From Streptomyces sp. TG1A-60 (lineage in GTDB: Bacteria > Actinomycetota > Actinomycetes > Streptomycetales > Streptomycetaceae), in NCBI RefSeq assembly GCF_037201975.1, contig NZ_CP147520.1:4650001-4714000 (forward strand): a stretch of 64,000 bases of DNA, in the 5' to 3' direction. The position numbers were made by a program, and so were the translations under genes. Shown here piece by piece: positions 43,565 through 53,418 of this stretch (positions are counted from its first letter, which is position 1; each line of letters begins with the position of its first letter). The notes below the pieces were generated by a model that did not search any database, was not told where the DNA came from, and saw nothing but the letters and a program-made list of their open reading frames with translations.

Positions 43565-44380
43565 GTGCGGGTCGTGACGTGGAATCTGTGGTGGCGGTTC
43601 GGACCGTGGCAGGAGCGCCAGAAGGCGATTCTCGCGGCACTGCGTGAACTTCGACCCGACGTCGTCGGGTTACAGGAGGTCTGGGAGCAGGGCGGGGAGA
43701 ATCTGGCCGGGTGGCTCGCCGAGGACCTCGGGATGCACTGGGCCTGGGGCGCGTACGGCGATCCGGGGCGCTGGCAGCGGCGCATCGGGGACAGCAGTGT
43801 CGGGATCGGCATCGCCGTGCTCAGCCGGTGGCCCGTCCTGGAACAGGAGGCCATCGGGCTGCCGACGGGTGAGAGCGACAGCGGGCGCGGCGCGCTCTAC
43901 GCGCTCCTCGACGCGCCGGGTGCCCCCGTCCCCTTCTTCACCACCCATTTCAGCTCCTCGACCGACGCGTCCGCGCTGCGCTGTCGCCAGGTCGCCGTGC
44001 TCGCGGAGTTCGTCGCCCGGCACCGGGGCGCCACCGGCTTTCCGCCCGTCGTCACCGGGGACTTCAACGCCTGGCCGGACTCGGACGAGCTCCGGTTGCT
44101 GGGCGGGTACCGGACGGCGCCGGTCGTCCCCGGGCAGGTGCTCATCGACGCCTGGGAGTACGCCGATCCGGCCGCCCCCTCGGCGACCTGGGACCTCGCC
44201 AACCCGTACCTCGCCGGTGCCTTCGGGCCGAGCGCACGGGTCGACTACATCCACGTGGCACCGACCGGACGTGGTGAACCCGGGCACGTCCGGCGTGTGT
44301 GGCGGGCCGGGGACGCCCCCGTCGACGGCGTCTGGCCGTCCGACCACACCGCCGTGGTCGCGGAACTGACGGACGGGTAG
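43565..44380 (+). CDS. Endonuclease/exonuclease/phosphatase-family protein
   Basis: A 271-residue DNase I-like fold protein. Seen in order are the start VTWNLWWRFGPWQERQKAIL, LRPDVVGLQEVWEQG (metal Glu), VPFFTTHFSS, FPPVVTGDFNAWPDSDELRLLG (Asp/Asn) and the end PSDHTAVVAEL (Ser-Asp-His). It hydrolyses phosphodiesters, such as nucleic acid, sphingomyelin or phosphoinositide; the substrate is unclear. No signal peptide. The start is GTG 43565. Confidence 0.87.
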   Translation: MRVVTWNLWWRFGPWQERQKAILAALRELRPDVVGLQEVWEQGGENLAGWLAEDLGMHWAWGAYGDPGRWQRRIGDSSVGIGIAVLSRWPVLEQEAIGLPTGESDSGRGALYALLDAPGAPVPFFTTHFSSSTDASALRCRQVAVLAEFVARHRGATGFPPVVTGDFNAWPDSDELRLLGGYRTAPVVPGQVLIDAWEYADPAAPSATWDLANPYLAGAFGPSARVDYIHVAPTGRGEPGHVRRVWRAGDAPVDGVWPSDHTAVVAELTDG

Positions 44381-44757
44381 GGGGCTACCGTGGGCGGGCC
44401 GATCGAGGGGACGCGGATCGGGACGAAACGACGTCGCCGGACGTGAGGAGAATGAGGGGTGTCAGAGAGCCCGCGACGAGGGGCGCCCAGCGCCGGAGCG
44501 TTTTCCGCTGGAACCGCGTTGAGGATGCGCCACCTGTTGAGGCACGGCGTTGCACAAGCATTGCACTCCTGATGTCTCTCGGCGTCGGCGCGCTTCTGAC
44601 GCGCTGTCGCTGCCGACGCGGCTGGATCTGCCGCCGATCGTGCCACCTGGCGGGTTGTTCAGCACCCCCCGTCATCAGGGAAAACAATCTCGTGGGTGCA
44701 CTGCGCCGGGAAACTCCCACGTCGGCCTCCACTGTCAGTGGGTGTGGTGCGGCGGGG
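44381..44757. other. Intergenic region beside an IS701 relic, no gene supported
   Basis: About 377 bp. A 6-1-6 palindrome, CCACTG-T-CAGTGG (44729-44741), sits 17 bp before the end of the IS701 relic and might belong to the element's end. Otherwise nothing is recognised on either strand. Confidence 0.5.
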
Positions 44758-44990
44758 TCAGCCTGCGGCGACTTTGACCAGGTCTTTCAGTCGCGAGGAG
44801 GCCGGTCCGTAGCAGACGTGGTAGTCAATCTCGGTGGGGTCGCCGACGCTGCGGCGGGCCGGCACCCAGTGCCCGAAGCCGTCTTCCCGGCAAGCGCGGA
44901 TCGCGACGCGTACCCAGTCGTAGACGCGTTCGCCGTGGGCGCGGACGAGGGCACGGAGGAGGCGCCCGCGCAGGTACGGCGGGGGCGCCC
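44758..44990 (-). mobile_element. IS701-family transposase fragment
   Basis: On the minus strand one frame reads RALVRAHGERVYDWVRVAIR, then CREDGFGHWVPARRS, PTEIDYHVCYGPASSRLKDL and VKVAAG before a stop at 44758. This is the middle part of the IS701-type transposases common in Streptomyces. The following RWAVEECFQTAKG-type catalytic end and most of the N-terminus are missing, so it is a dead relic about 75 codons long. Confidence 0.7.
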
Positions 44991-45030
44991 GCGCAGGTAC
45001 GGCGGGGCACCTGCGCGGGTACGCCGGGGC
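44963..45030. repeat. 23-bp direct repeat, two good copies and one degenerate
   Basis: CGCCCGCGCAGGTACGGCGG occurs at 44963 and again at 44986, followed by a diverged third copy to about 45030. The array lies at the upstream edge of the IS701 relic and next to the end of the DUF574 gene. Confidence 0.75.
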
Positions 45031-45054
45031 GAATCCCGCGCCGCTCCCGGAGGG

Positions 45055-45873
45055 CTACCGCTTCCGGCCCAGCCCCCCGTGCTGCCCGATCGGCTTCGGC
45101 TCGCTCTCCGCCGTGCCGTCCGGGCGCCACAGCGGTACGGAGACGATGCCGGGGTCGATCAGGTCGAGGCCGTCGAAGTAGCCGGCGATCTGGTCGATGG
45201 GGCGGAGGAAGTACGGGACTGCGCCGGTCTCGTTGTAGGCGTCCTGGGCGCGCTCGTAGTCGGGGTCGGTGCCCCGGGAGCCCTCGTTGATGTTGAGGTA
45301 GCTGCCGGAGGGGAGGCCGGCGAGGAGACGGCGGACGATGCCGCGGGCCTCGTCGTAGTCGGCGACGTGGCCCAGGATGCCGCTGAGGATCAGGGCGGTG
45401 GGGCGGCTCAGGTCCAACGTCTTGGCGGCGGTCTCCAGGATGCGCTCCGGCTCGTAGAGGCTGGCGTCGATGTACGCCGTGGCTCCCTCGGGCGAGGAGT
45501 AGAGCAGCGCGCGGGCGTGCGCGAGGACCGTGGGGTCGTTGTCGACGTAGACGATCCTGGCGTCCGGCGCGCTCCGCTGGGCGACCTGGTGGGTGTTGTC
45601 GGCCGTGGGCAGCCCGGTGCCGACGTCCAGGAACTGCCGGACGCCCTCGACCTCTACCAGATGCCGGATGCTGCGCCGCAGGTAGGCGCGGCTGCTGCGG
45701 GCGATGGTCACGATGCCGGGGAAGGCGCCGGCGTACGCGTCACCGGCCGCCTCGTCCACCGGGTAGTTGTCCTTGCCGCCCAGCCAGTAGTTCCAGATGC
45801 GGGCGGAGGCGGGCACCGAAGTGTCGACCTTCTCCTTCGCCGCGGGTCCGGGCGTGGTCGCGTGATCGGTCAT
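45055..45873 (-). CDS. SAM-dependent methyltransferase, DUF574 family
   Basis: A 272-residue actinobacterial DUF574 protein. Characteristic stretches are PASARIWNYWLGGKDNYPVD, RSSRAYLRRSIRHLVEVEGV, QFLDVGTGLPTADNTHQVAQ (SAM motif I), RIVYVDNDPTVLAHARALL and ALILSGILGHVADYDEARGIV. These proteins are multiplied in Streptomyces and their targets are unknown; some are linked to secondary metabolism. The start ATG 45873 has the family-typical short leader. Confidence 0.9.
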   Translation of the reverse strand: MTDHATTPGPAAKEKVDTSVPASARIWNYWLGGKDNYPVDEAAGDAYAGAFPGIVTIARSSRAYLRRSIRHLVEVEGVRQFLDVGTGLPTADNTHQVAQRSAPDARIVYVDNDPTVLAHARALLYSSPEGATAYIDASLYEPERILETAAKTLDLSRPTALILSGILGHVADYDEARGIVRRLLAGLPSGSYLNINEGSRGTDPDYERAQDAYNETGAVPYFLRPIDQIAGYFDGLDLIDPGIVSVPLWRPDGTAESEPKPIGQHGGLGRKR

Positions 45874-46039
45874 GGGCGCCGTCTCCTCCGCCGTGCAGGT
45901 GCGTCATACGTACAGACGCACGCATTGTGTCGAGCCAAACCTAAAGCCCAACAGAGGTGTTTCGTACGCCGGTTCCCCCGGACTTTGCCCTGAACTTCCC
46001 GTCGGCCGCCTGTCGCCGTCCATCGCAGCCTGCCGCCGT

Positions 46040-47584
46040 CTATCGCCGCCCGAGGAAGATCGGGTTGGTGAAGGCCGCCATCGGGCCGGGGAAGCCCGGG
46101 ATCACCGGCGGTCGGCGGACCTCGGCGCGGACGTACGCCGCGTACGAGGCCGTCGTACGCCACCGGGCCGAGCCGGTGCCGGACTCCGGGAGGGCGGCGG
46201 AGGTGAGGAGAACGCCCTGGTCGGTGACGAAGCGGATGGTGCAGCCGGGGGAGCCGGTCGCCTCCAGCCGGACGGTGACCGGGGTGTCGCGGTCCACCTC
46301 CAGACGTTCACCGATGCCCGCGTGCTCGCCGTGCGGCCCGGACGCCGTGAAGGACACGGAGACGTCCTTGGACTCGGCGACGTAGGAGCGGCCGGCCCGC
46401 AGGCCCTCCTGGACGGCCTCCCTGGTCAGGTCGTCGGCGAGGACGACCGTCTGGGGGCGGCCCACCGGATCGGGGTCGCGGTGGGCGTCGCTGTTGCCCA
46501 TCGCCGGGATCCAGTCCCGGCGGCCCTCGCGCACGGACGCCACGAGCATGCCGTCCCAGTCGGCGAGGGCCACCTCGTCCTCGGGCGAGTACGCGCCGTT
46601 CCAGACCTCCACCGCGTCCGCCTCGCCGAAGCCGAACTTCCAGTTGCAGCCGATGCAGGTGGCGTGCGGGTGGGCCGGGACGACCAGGCCCCCGGCGCGG
46701 CGGATCTGCCGGGCGTACTTGCCGAACCGGTTGTCCCGGGCCCGGTAGCGCCAGTCGACGAACGTTCCCGGATCGATGCCGAGGGCCACGACGTGACCGT
46801 TGCGCGTGGTCACCTCCTCGCCCAGCAGGATCAGCAGTTCGCCGTCGGGATGGGGGCCCGCGTGCTCGGCCCAATGGGCGTGCGCGGACTGGGTGTTGTG
46901 CTCCGAGCTGTTGATGAAGTCCAGGCCGGCGGCGCGGGCGAGAGCGGCCAGTTCGGCGGGGGTGCGGCGGCCGTCGGAGTACCAGGAGTGGAGGTGGCAG
47001 TCGCCCCGGTACCAGGCCCGGCCCCGCCCCTCGGCCCGCTCCGGCGGGTACACCGGCTTCACCGGCGTGCCCGGCGCGCCGTGGGTGAGGGTGATCGTGA
47101 TCTCGTACGGCAGCCCCTCCGGCGCCACCGTGTACGGGCCCAGCGCGATGTGCCAGGTGCCGGGGCGGACGGGGCCGGGGAGGTAGCCCGGCGTCGCGTC
47201 GTCCGCCCGGATGAAGAACTCCGTGCGGGCGCCGCCGGACCAGCCGCGGAAGCCCTGCCCGCCGAGGCCGGTGCCGCGTTCGTCGAAGACACCGATGTCG
47301 AGCGCGTTGCCCGGGGCGCCGGCCGGGGCGGCCGGTCTGTCGTAGCTGTACGAGACCTTCAACTCCCGTACTCCGCACGGCACTTCGACCGGCAGATACA
47401 CGAAGTCGGGGGAACCGGCCGGGAGGGTTCCCCGGATGGTCCTCGTCTCCTGGTCGCCGTCCGCGGCCTCGGCGCCGCCCGTTGCGAAGGTCACGCTCTC
47501 CAACGTAGGCGCGGTCGCCGCCGACGTCACGAACAGCGCGCGCCGTCCCCGCTCGGTTCCCTCGGCGTGGCGGTCGTCGCACAT
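46040..47584 (-). CDS. PHP-domain / CehA-McbA-like metal-dependent hydrolase, probably exported
   Basis: A 514-residue protein. The N-terminus has a twin-Arg-like RGRRALFVTSAATAP region, so export is possible. A beta-rich front part (about residues 50-190) is followed by a PHP domain: YRGDCHLHSWYSDGRRTP with the first metal ligands, INSSEHNTQSAHAHW, LLILLGEEVTTRNGHVVAL, GGLVVPAHPHAT and WIPAMGNSDAHRDPD. The C-terminal 100 residues are a beta domain. CehA/McbA relatives hydrolyse carbamate esters and phosphoesters; the substrate is not shown. ATG 47584 has a GGGGAG ribosome site. Confidence 0.83.
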   Translation of the reverse strand: MCDDRHAEGTERGRRALFVTSAATAPTLESVTFATGGAEAADGDQETRTIRGTLPAGSPDFVYLPVEVPCGVRELKVSYSYDRPAAPAGAPGNALDIGVFDERGTGLGGQGFRGWSGGARTEFFIRADDATPGYLPGPVRPGTWHIALGPYTVAPEGLPYEITITLTHGAPGTPVKPVYPPERAEGRGRAWYRGDCHLHSWYSDGRRTPAELAALARAAGLDFINSSEHNTQSAHAHWAEHAGPHPDGELLILLGEEVTTRNGHVVALGIDPGTFVDWRYRARDNRFGKYARQIRRAGGLVVPAHPHATCIGCNWKFGFGEADAVEVWNGAYSPEDEVALADWDGMLVASVREGRRDWIPAMGNSDAHRDPDPVGRPQTVVLADDLTREAVQEGLRAGRSYVAESKDVSVSFTASGPHGEHAGIGERLEVDRDTPVTVRLEATGSPGCTIRFVTDQGVLLTSAALPESGTGSARWRTTASYAAYVRAEVRRPPVIPGFPGPMAAFTNPIFLGRR

Positions 47585-47899
47585 GCTGCTGCTCCCCGGG
47601 TCGTAGTGGGTGACGGGGCAGGGGCGGTTCGGGGGTGTTGTCCGCGCCAACCGGCTCATGCCGGAACGGCCTTGGGTGGTGGTGGTTGTGGCGTCGTGCC
47701 CATGGTCTACCCCGGGAGCCACTCGGTCTGCCGCCGGGCTCCGCACGACCCTGAGCACCGACCGGTCGGTATGGACATCCCCGTGCCGAGCCGCTACAGA
47801 TGGCCGAGGGCCCGGCCCGTCGCACCGGGGGACGAACCACGCCCTCGTGAATCGCACGGCGGCTCTTTGCCCTGATCACCTCGCTCGTATGCTCGATGG
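47585..47899. other. Divergent intergenic region between the PHP gene and FO synthase
   Basis: Intergenic space of 315 bp. I see no convincing gene, repeat or RNA. It should contain the promoters of both divergent genes. Confidence 0.6.
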
Positions 47900-50485
47900 A
47901 TGACGACTTCCGCGACCCCTGGGAACGGCCCGACCGAGAACTCGATGCGGCGTGCTCTCAGACGAGCACGGGACGGTGTGGCGCTCGACGTGGGCGAGGC
48001 GGCGGTGCTGCTGCAGGCGCGCGGCGCGGACCTGGAGGATCTGGCCGCGTCGGCGGCCCGGGTGCGGGACGCGGGGCTGGCGGCGGCCGGGCGGCCCGGC
48101 GTGATCACGTACTCGAAGAGCGTGTTCGTCCCGCTCACCCGGCTGTGCCGGGACAAGTGCCACTACTGCACGTTCGTCACCGTGCCGGGCAAGCTGCGCC
48201 GGACCGGTCACGGGATGTTCATGTCGCCGGACGAGGTGCTGGACGTCGCCCGCGAGGGGGCAGCACTCGGCTGCAAGGAAGCGCTGATCACGCTCGGCGA
48301 CAAGCCGGAGGACCGCTGGCCGGAGGCGCGCGAGTGGCTGGACGCGCACGGGTACGACGACACGGTCGCGTACGTCCGGGCGATCTCGATCCGGATCCTG
48401 GAGGAGACGGGTCTGCTGCCGCACCTCAACCCCGGCGTCATGAGCTGGACGGACTTCCAGCGGCTGAAGCCCGTGGCCCCGTCGATGGGGATGATGCTGG
48501 AGACCACCGCGACACGGCTGTGGTCCGAGCCGGGCGGCCCGCACCACGGCTCCCCGGACAAGGAACCGGCGGTCCGGCTGCGGGTGCTGGAGGACGCGGG
48601 GCGTTCCTCCGTCCCCTTCACCTCCGGCATCCTCATCGGGATCGGGGAGACGTACGAGGAGCGCGCGGAGTCGTTGTTCGCGCTGCGGAAGGTCTCCCGC
48701 ACGTACCACGGCGTCCAGGAACTGATCATCCAGAACTTCCGGGCCAAGCCGGACACCGCGATGCGCGGCATGCCGGACGCGGAACTGGACGAGCTGGTCG
48801 CCACGGTGGCCCTCGCCCGGCACCTCATGGGCCCCGCCGGCTGCGTCCAGGCCCCGCCGAACCTCGTCGACAGCGAGTACGAGCGGCTGATCGCGGCCGG
48901 GATCGACGACTGGGGCGGAGTGTCCCCGCTCACCATCGACCATGTGAACCCCGAGCGCCCCTGGCCGCAGATCGAGGAGCTGGCGGAGAAGTCCGCGGCG
49001 GCCGGGTTCGAGCTGCGGGAACGCCTGTGCGTCTACCCGGAGTTCGTGACGCGTGGTGAGCCGTGGCTGGACCCGCGCCTCCTGCCGCACGTCCGGGCAC
49101 TGGCCGACCCGGAGACGGGCCTGGCCCTGCCGGACGCGGTCGTCGAGGGCCGGCCCTGGCAGGAGCCGGACGAGGTCTTCGTCGCCGCCGGCCGGACGGA
49201 TCTGCACGCCTCCATCGACACCGAGGGCCGTACGTCCGACCGCCGGGACGACTTCGACGAGGTGTACGGCGACTGGGGCGCCCTGCGCGAGGCGGCGGCG
49301 CCCGGTATGGCCCCCGAGCGCATCGACACGGACGTACGCGGCGCCCTCGCGACGGCGGCCGACGACCCGACCCGCCTCACCGACGAGGAGGCGCTGGCGC
49401 TGCTGCACGCGGACGGGCCGGCGCTGGACGCGCTGTGCCGCATCGCGGACGACGTGCGCAAGGCGGCGGTCGGCGACGACGTCACGTACGTCGTCACGCG
49501 GAACATCAACTTCACGAACGTCTGCTACACCGGCTGCCGCTTCTGCGCCTTCGCGCAGCGCCGCACGGACGCCGACGCGTACACCCTCTCCCTGGACCAG
49601 GTCGCCGACCGCGCCCAGCAGGCGTGGGACGTGGGCGCGGTCGAGGTGTGCATGCAGGGCGGCATCCACCCCGACCTGCCGGGCACGGCGTACTTCGACA
49701 TCGCGCGGGCGGTGAAGACCCGAGTCCCCGGTATGCACGTCCACGCCTTCTCCCCGATGGAGGTGGTGAACGGCGCGACCCGCACCGGGATGTCGATCCG
49801 CGAGTGGCTGACTGCCGCGAAGGAGGCGGGGCTCGACTCCGTCCCCGGCACGGCGGCGGAGATCCTGGACGACGAGGTGAGGTGGGTCCTGACGAAGGGG
49901 AAGCTCCCCACGGCCACCTGGATCGAGGTCGTCTCGACCGCCCACGAACTGGGCATCCGCTCCTCCTCGACGATGATGTACGGCCACGTCGACCAGCCCC
50001 GTCACTGGCTCGGCCATCTGCGCACCCTGGCCGGCCTCCAGCAACGCACCGGCGGCTTCACCGAGTTCGTGACCCTCCCCTTCATCCACACCAACGCCCC
50101 GGTCTACCTGGCCGGCATCTCCCGTCCCGGCCCCTCCATGCGCGACAACCGCGCCGTCACCGCCATGGCCCGCCTCCTCCTGCACCCCTGGATCCCCAAC
50201 ATCCAGACCAGCTGGGTCAAGCTGGGCACCGAGGGCGCGGCCGAGATGCTCCGCTCGGGCGCGAACGACGTCGGCGGCACGCTGATGGAGGAGACCATCT
50301 CCCGCATGGCGGGCTCCTCCTACGGCTCCTACAAGTCGGTCAGGGACCTGATCGCGGTCGCGGACGCCGCCGGCCGCCCGGCCAGGCCCCGCACCACCCT
50401 GTACGGCGACGTCCCGGAGGAGCGCCGACGGGCGGCGGAGGCCTCGGACGGCCATCTGCCGGAACTGCTGCCGGTGCTGGACTGA
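47900..50485 (+). CDS. fbiC: FO synthase (fused CofG-CofH), coenzyme F420 biosynthesis
   Basis: An 861-residue bifunctional radical-SAM enzyme that makes 7,8-didemethyl-8-hydroxy-5-deazariboflavin, the F420 chromophore, from tyrosine and a ribityl-uracil precursor. CofG is N-terminal with the cluster motif C83-x3-C87-x2-C90 (LCRDKCHYC), then [19 protein letters not shown] and [15 protein letters not shown]. CofH starts at about residue 530 with [12 protein letters not shown] and continues with [15 protein letters not shown] and [20 protein letters not shown]. The fusion is the usual form in actinobacteria. It supplies F420 for the LLM, PPOX and DUF385 proteins of the window. Confidence 0.97.
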   Translation: MTTSATPGNGPTENSMRRALRRARDGVALDVGEAAVLLQARGADLEDLAASAARVRDAGLAAAGRPGVITYSKSVFVPLTRLCRDKCHYCTFVTVPGKLRRTGHGMFMSPDEVLDVAREGAALGCKEALITLGDKPEDRWPEAREWLDAHGYDDTVAYVRAISIRILEETGLLPHLNPGVMSWTDFQRLKPVAPSMGMMLETTATRLWSEPGGPHHGSPDKEPAVRLRVLEDAGRSSVPFTSGILIGIGETYEERAESLFALRKVSRTYHGVQELIIQNFRAKPDTAMRGMPDAELDELVATVALARHLMGPAGCVQAPPNLVDSEYERLIAAGIDDWGGVSPLTIDHVNPERPWPQIEELAEKSAAAGFELRERLCVYPEFVTRGEPWLDPRLLPHVRALADPETGLALPDAVVEGRPWQEPDEVFVAAGRTDLHASIDTEGRTSDRRDDFDEVYGDWGALREAAAPGMAPERIDTDVRGALATAADDPTRLTDEEALALLHADGPALDALCRIADDVRKAAVGDDVTYVVTRNINFTNVCYTGCRFCAFAQRRTDADAYTLSLDQVADRAQQAWDVGAVEVCMQGGIHPDLPGTAYFDIARAVKTRVPGMHVHAFSPMEVVNGATRTGMSIREWLTAAKEAGLDSVPGTAAEILDDEVRWVLTKGKLPTATWIEVVSTAHELGIRSSSTMMYGHVDQPRHWLGHLRTLAGLQQRTGGFTEFVTLPFIHTNAPVYLAGISRPGPSMRDNRAVTAMARLLLHPWIPNIQTSWVKLGTEGAAEMLRSGANDVGGTLMEETISRMAGSSYGSYKSVRDLIAVADAAGRPARPRTTLYGDVPEERRRAAEASDGHLPELLPVLD

Positions 50486-50815
50486 ACGGCCTGGGGAACG
50501 GCCTCGACGCCGCCCTCCGCGTGTTCCTGCTGAGCGGGGTGGTGTTGCTGGTGACGTATCCGCCTACCGCGACGGTCTCCCAGATGATGATGAGGGCGTA
50601 GACCGTTTCCCTGTGCACGTGGCCGCTCCCGGAAAGCCGACGGCGGTGTCCGGGTAGCCGTCGCCGGGTGGGGCGAAGCGGTGGTGTCGGACGTGACGGT
50701 TCGCGCTCGACAGGGGCCCGAGCGGGCCGTTCCCCTTCGATTACAGTGCTGGACTGTCGAGCCGTACGCATGTACCTACGTACTGACGTATGGGTGTGGC
50801 CGTGAGGAGGCCGGG
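50486..50815. other. Intergenic region upstream of the ADP-ribosylglycohydrolase gene
   Basis: About 330 bp. The part just before the gene (50765-50810) has several GTACG/CGTA-type half-sites, loosely like the stretch upstream of the LuxR gene at 34669. No gene is supported. Confidence 0.55.
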
Positions 50816-51931
50816 GTGAGTGCGACAGCCGGTGGCGTCTGGGGGCGGGTCGAGCAGCAGGATTTCCGCAGCCGCGTGCGGGGAACGCTGCTGGGCTCGG
50901 CCGTCGGCGACGCGCTGGGCGCGCCGGTCGACCGGCTCACCCTGGCGGAGATCGGCGAGGCGTACGGCCCGGAACGGCTGACCGATCTGGTCCCCGCGTA
51001 CGGCAGACGCGGCGCCATCACCGACCTCACCCAGCTCACCCTCTTCACCGTCGACGGTCTCATCCGCGCCCAGGTCCGCCGTGACACCGGCCTCTGGCAC
51101 CCCCCGACCGATCTGCACCGGGCGTATCTGCGCTGGGCCACGACGCAGCGGGACTGGGGTCCCGACGAACGCCGCAAGGACGACGGCTGGCTCGCCCGCG
51201 AGGAGTGGCTCTACGCCCGCCGCGACCCCTCCCGCACCTGCCTCCTCGGCCTCGCCGACGCGACCATGGGCACCCTCGACGCCCCCAAGAACCCGGGTGA
51301 CCGGGGTGCCGAGGCAGCGGCCCGCTCCGCCCCCTTCGGTCTCCTCGTCGGCTGGGAACCCCAGCTGGTCTTCCAGCTGGCCGTCGAGTGCGCGGCCCAG
51401 ACGCACGGGCACCCCACCGCCTATCTGGCCGCCGGCTCCTACGCCGTCGTCGTCCACGCCCTCGCCCGCGGCGAGAGCCTCGACGCCGCCGTTCAGAAGA
51501 CCCTGGTGCTGCTGGCCGCCCGTCGCGGCCACCAGCCCGTCGCCGACGCGCTCCAGCAGGCCCTCACCGCCGTCCGCCAGGGCCCGCCGTCCCCCGCCGT
51601 CGTCGAGGGCCTCGCCGGCGGCGGCACGGCCGAGGGCCTGCTGGCCGTCGCCGTCTACTGCGCCCTGGTCGGCGAGGACGTACGCCACGGCCTGTGCCTC
51701 GCCGTCAACCACGGCGGCCCGTCGGGAGCGGCCGGCGCCCTGACCGGCGGCCTCCTCGGCGCCCTCCACGGCGAGACGGCCCTCCCACCCGCCTGGCTCG
51801 CGGAACTGGAGGGCCGCCCCACCCTCCTCGTCCTCGCCGACGACTTCGCCCTGGAGATGACCCAGGGCCCGGCCCTGCACAGTCCGGCCGGGGCGGTGCC
51901 GGGGTGGCTGACGCGGTATCCCCGGGGCTGA
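50816..51931 (+). CDS. ADP-ribosylglycohydrolase family protein
   Basis: A 371-residue ARH/DraG-like protein. The fold's metal and substrate segments are seen as RVRGTLLGSAVGDALGAPV, GAITDLTQLTLFTVDGLIRA, RSAPFGLLVGWEP and LCLAVNHGGPSGAAGALTGG, the last carrying the second metal site. Some residues differ from classic GDS-D motifs, for example ITDLTQLTLF where T-D-D-T is usual, so activity is not certain. Family members remove ADP-ribose from proteins. The GTG start has a GAGGAGG ribosome site 6 nt upstream. The acetyltransferase gene follows after 16 bp. Confidence 0.85.
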   Translation: MSATAGGVWGRVEQQDFRSRVRGTLLGSAVGDALGAPVDRLTLAEIGEAYGPERLTDLVPAYGRRGAITDLTQLTLFTVDGLIRAQVRRDTGLWHPPTDLHRAYLRWATTQRDWGPDERRKDDGWLAREEWLYARRDPSRTCLLGLADATMGTLDAPKNPGDRGAEAAARSAPFGLLVGWEPQLVFQLAVECAAQTHGHPTAYLAAGSYAVVVHALARGESLDAAVQKTLVLLAARRGHQPVADALQQALTAVRQGPPSPAVVEGLAGGGTAEGLLAVAVYCALVGEDVRHGLCLAVNHGGPSGAAGALTGGLLGALHGETALPPAWLAELEGRPTLLVLADDFALEMTQGPALHSPAGAVPGWLTRYPRG

Positions 51932-51947
51932 GAGAGAAGCAAAGACC

Positions 51948-52406
51948 ATGGCGGACCGGACCCTGCGACCGGCGTGCCCGACGGACGTCGAACCCGTGGC
52001 CGAGCTGCGGGCACTCGTGATGCGCCCGGACCTCGAACGCCTCGGCCGCTACGACGAACACCGTGTACGCCGGCGCCTCCGCGACGCCTTCGACCCGGCC
52101 CACACCTGGATCATCGAGGTCGGCGGCACCTTCGCCGGCTGCGTGGCCCTCCGCCCCCGCGCCGACGCCCACTGGCTGGAGCACTTCTACCTGGCCCCGC
52201 ACCTCCAGGGCACCGGCATCGGAACGGCCGTACTCCGCGACCTCCTGACCCGCTGCGACCGCCACGGCACCCTGGTCCGCCTGAACGTCCTGCAGGGAAG
52301 CCCGGCTCGGCGCCTGTACGAACGGCACGGGTTCACGAGGGAGACCGAGGACCCGGTGGACGTGTTCATGGTGCGGCAGCCGGGGGCCGGGTATCCCAGG
52401 TTGTAG
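51948..52406 (+). CDS. GNAT-family N-acetyltransferase
   Basis: A 152-residue acetyltransferase. The acetyl-CoA motif A is HLQGTGIGTAVLRDLLTR (Q-x2-G-x-G), followed by VRLNVLQGSPARRLYERHGF, the family's motif B. The substrate is not predictable. It lies 16 bp downstream of the ADP-ribosylglycohydrolase and probably shares its transcript. It converges with the SDR gene at 52549. Confidence 0.85.
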   Translation: MADRTLRPACPTDVEPVAELRALVMRPDLERLGRYDEHRVRRRLRDAFDPAHTWIIEVGGTFAGCVALRPRADAHWLEHFYLAPHLQGTGIGTAVLRDLLTRCDRHGTLVRLNVLQGSPARRLYERHGFTRETEDPVDVFMVRQPGAGYPRL

Positions 52407-52548
52407 CGGTTCTTGCGGTATCCGAGCGGGGACGCCACATGCGGGCGCGACCGCAGCCGGTTGACGCGCGGCGCGAACACTTCGAGCCGATGGCGTATGT
52501 GAACGCGAGCGGTCGAAAAGGATCACCCCCGCTCATCGGTGGGCCAGG

Positions 52549-53337
52549 TCAGCGCATCAGTTCCCCGGCGTTGACCAGCAGCGACTGGCCGGTGATCGCC
52601 CGTGCCCGGTCGGACGCCAGGAAAACCACCGCATCCGCGACATCTCCGTCCGTGGCCAGTTCCGGCAGCGCCATCCGCTCGGTGAGCCGTGCCAGCACCT
52701 CCGTCTCGGGCGCGCCCTCGCCCTGCGCCGTGAACCGCACGTACGCCTCCACCGGCGGCCCCCACATCCAGCCCGGCAGCACGCTGTTGACCCGTATCCG
52801 GTGCGGACCCAGCTCCCTGGCGAGCGAGTACATCGCGCTCGTCAGCGCGCCCTTGGACGCCGCGTACGCCGCCTGCCACACCTGTGAGGGCGCGGTCACC
52901 GACGACTGCGTGCCGATGATGACGACCGACCCGCCGCCCGCCGCCCTCAGGGCCGGCAGACAGGCCCGCGTCATCCGCAGCGTGCCCAGCAGGTTCACGT
53001 CGAGGACCGCCTGCCAGGTGGTGAAATCGGCGTCCGCCAGGCCCCCGAAGTAGTTGTCCCGGGCCGCCACGTGCACCACCGCGTCCACGCCCCCGAACCG
53101 CTCCCGCGCGAGCGCCGCGAGCGCCGCGCACTGCGCCTCGTCGGTGATGTCGGTCGCCCGGTACGCCGTGCGCGCGCCGCCCGGATCCACCTCCGCCGCG
53201 GCCTTGGCGAGGTTCGCCTGCGTGCGGGCCCCCAGCACGGCGTTCCCGCCGTCCCGTACGACCGCCGCCGCGACCCGCTGCCCCAGTCCGACGCCGACTC
53301 CCGAGACGATGACGGTCTTGCCCGCGAGCAGTGACAT
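52549..53337 (-). CDS. Short-chain dehydrogenase/reductase (SDR)
   Basis: A 262-residue SDR. The cofactor motif is VIVSGVGVGLGQRVAAAV, the equivalent of NNAG is VVHVAARDNYFGG (altered), and the active site is VVIIGTQSSVTAPSQVWQAAY with YAASKGAL (Y-x3-K). The C-terminus ITGQSLLVNAGELM matches the family. The changed NNAG motif is unusual. It is driven from the operator at 53366-53380 and pairs with the EthD-like gene on the other side. In this arrangement the two genes could be two steps of one conversion. Confidence 0.85.
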   Translation of the reverse strand: MSLLAGKTVIVSGVGVGLGQRVAAAVVRDGGNAVLGARTQANLAKAAAEVDPGGARTAYRATDITDEAQCAALAALARERFGGVDAVVHVAARDNYFGGLADADFTTWQAVLDVNLLGTLRMTRACLPALRAAGGGSVVIIGTQSSVTAPSQVWQAAYAASKGALTSAMYSLARELGPHRIRVNSVLPGWMWGPPVEAYVRFTAQGEGAPETEVLARLTERMALPELATDGDVADAVVFLASDRARAITGQSLLVNAGELMR

Positions 53338-53365
53338 CGGACGCCTCCCGGCTCTGGCGCATTAA

Positions 53366-53380
53366 CTGACGGAGCGTCAG
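53366..53380. promoter_or_regulatory. TetR-type operator
   Basis: CTGACGGAGCGTCAG has both half-sites intact. It lies between the divergent SDR and EthD-like genes, 29 bp and 39 bp from their start codons. It is the rightmost copy in the window, 53 kb from the first. Confidence 0.75.
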
Positions 53381-53418
53381 AGTATGGGCCACCGGTGGAG
53401 GAAGGAAGGGGAACCCCC

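Noticed and set aside
44385..44732. A 115-residue minus-strand frame beside the IS701 relic
   Set aside because: No similarity to transposases or other families could be seen, and no ribosome site.
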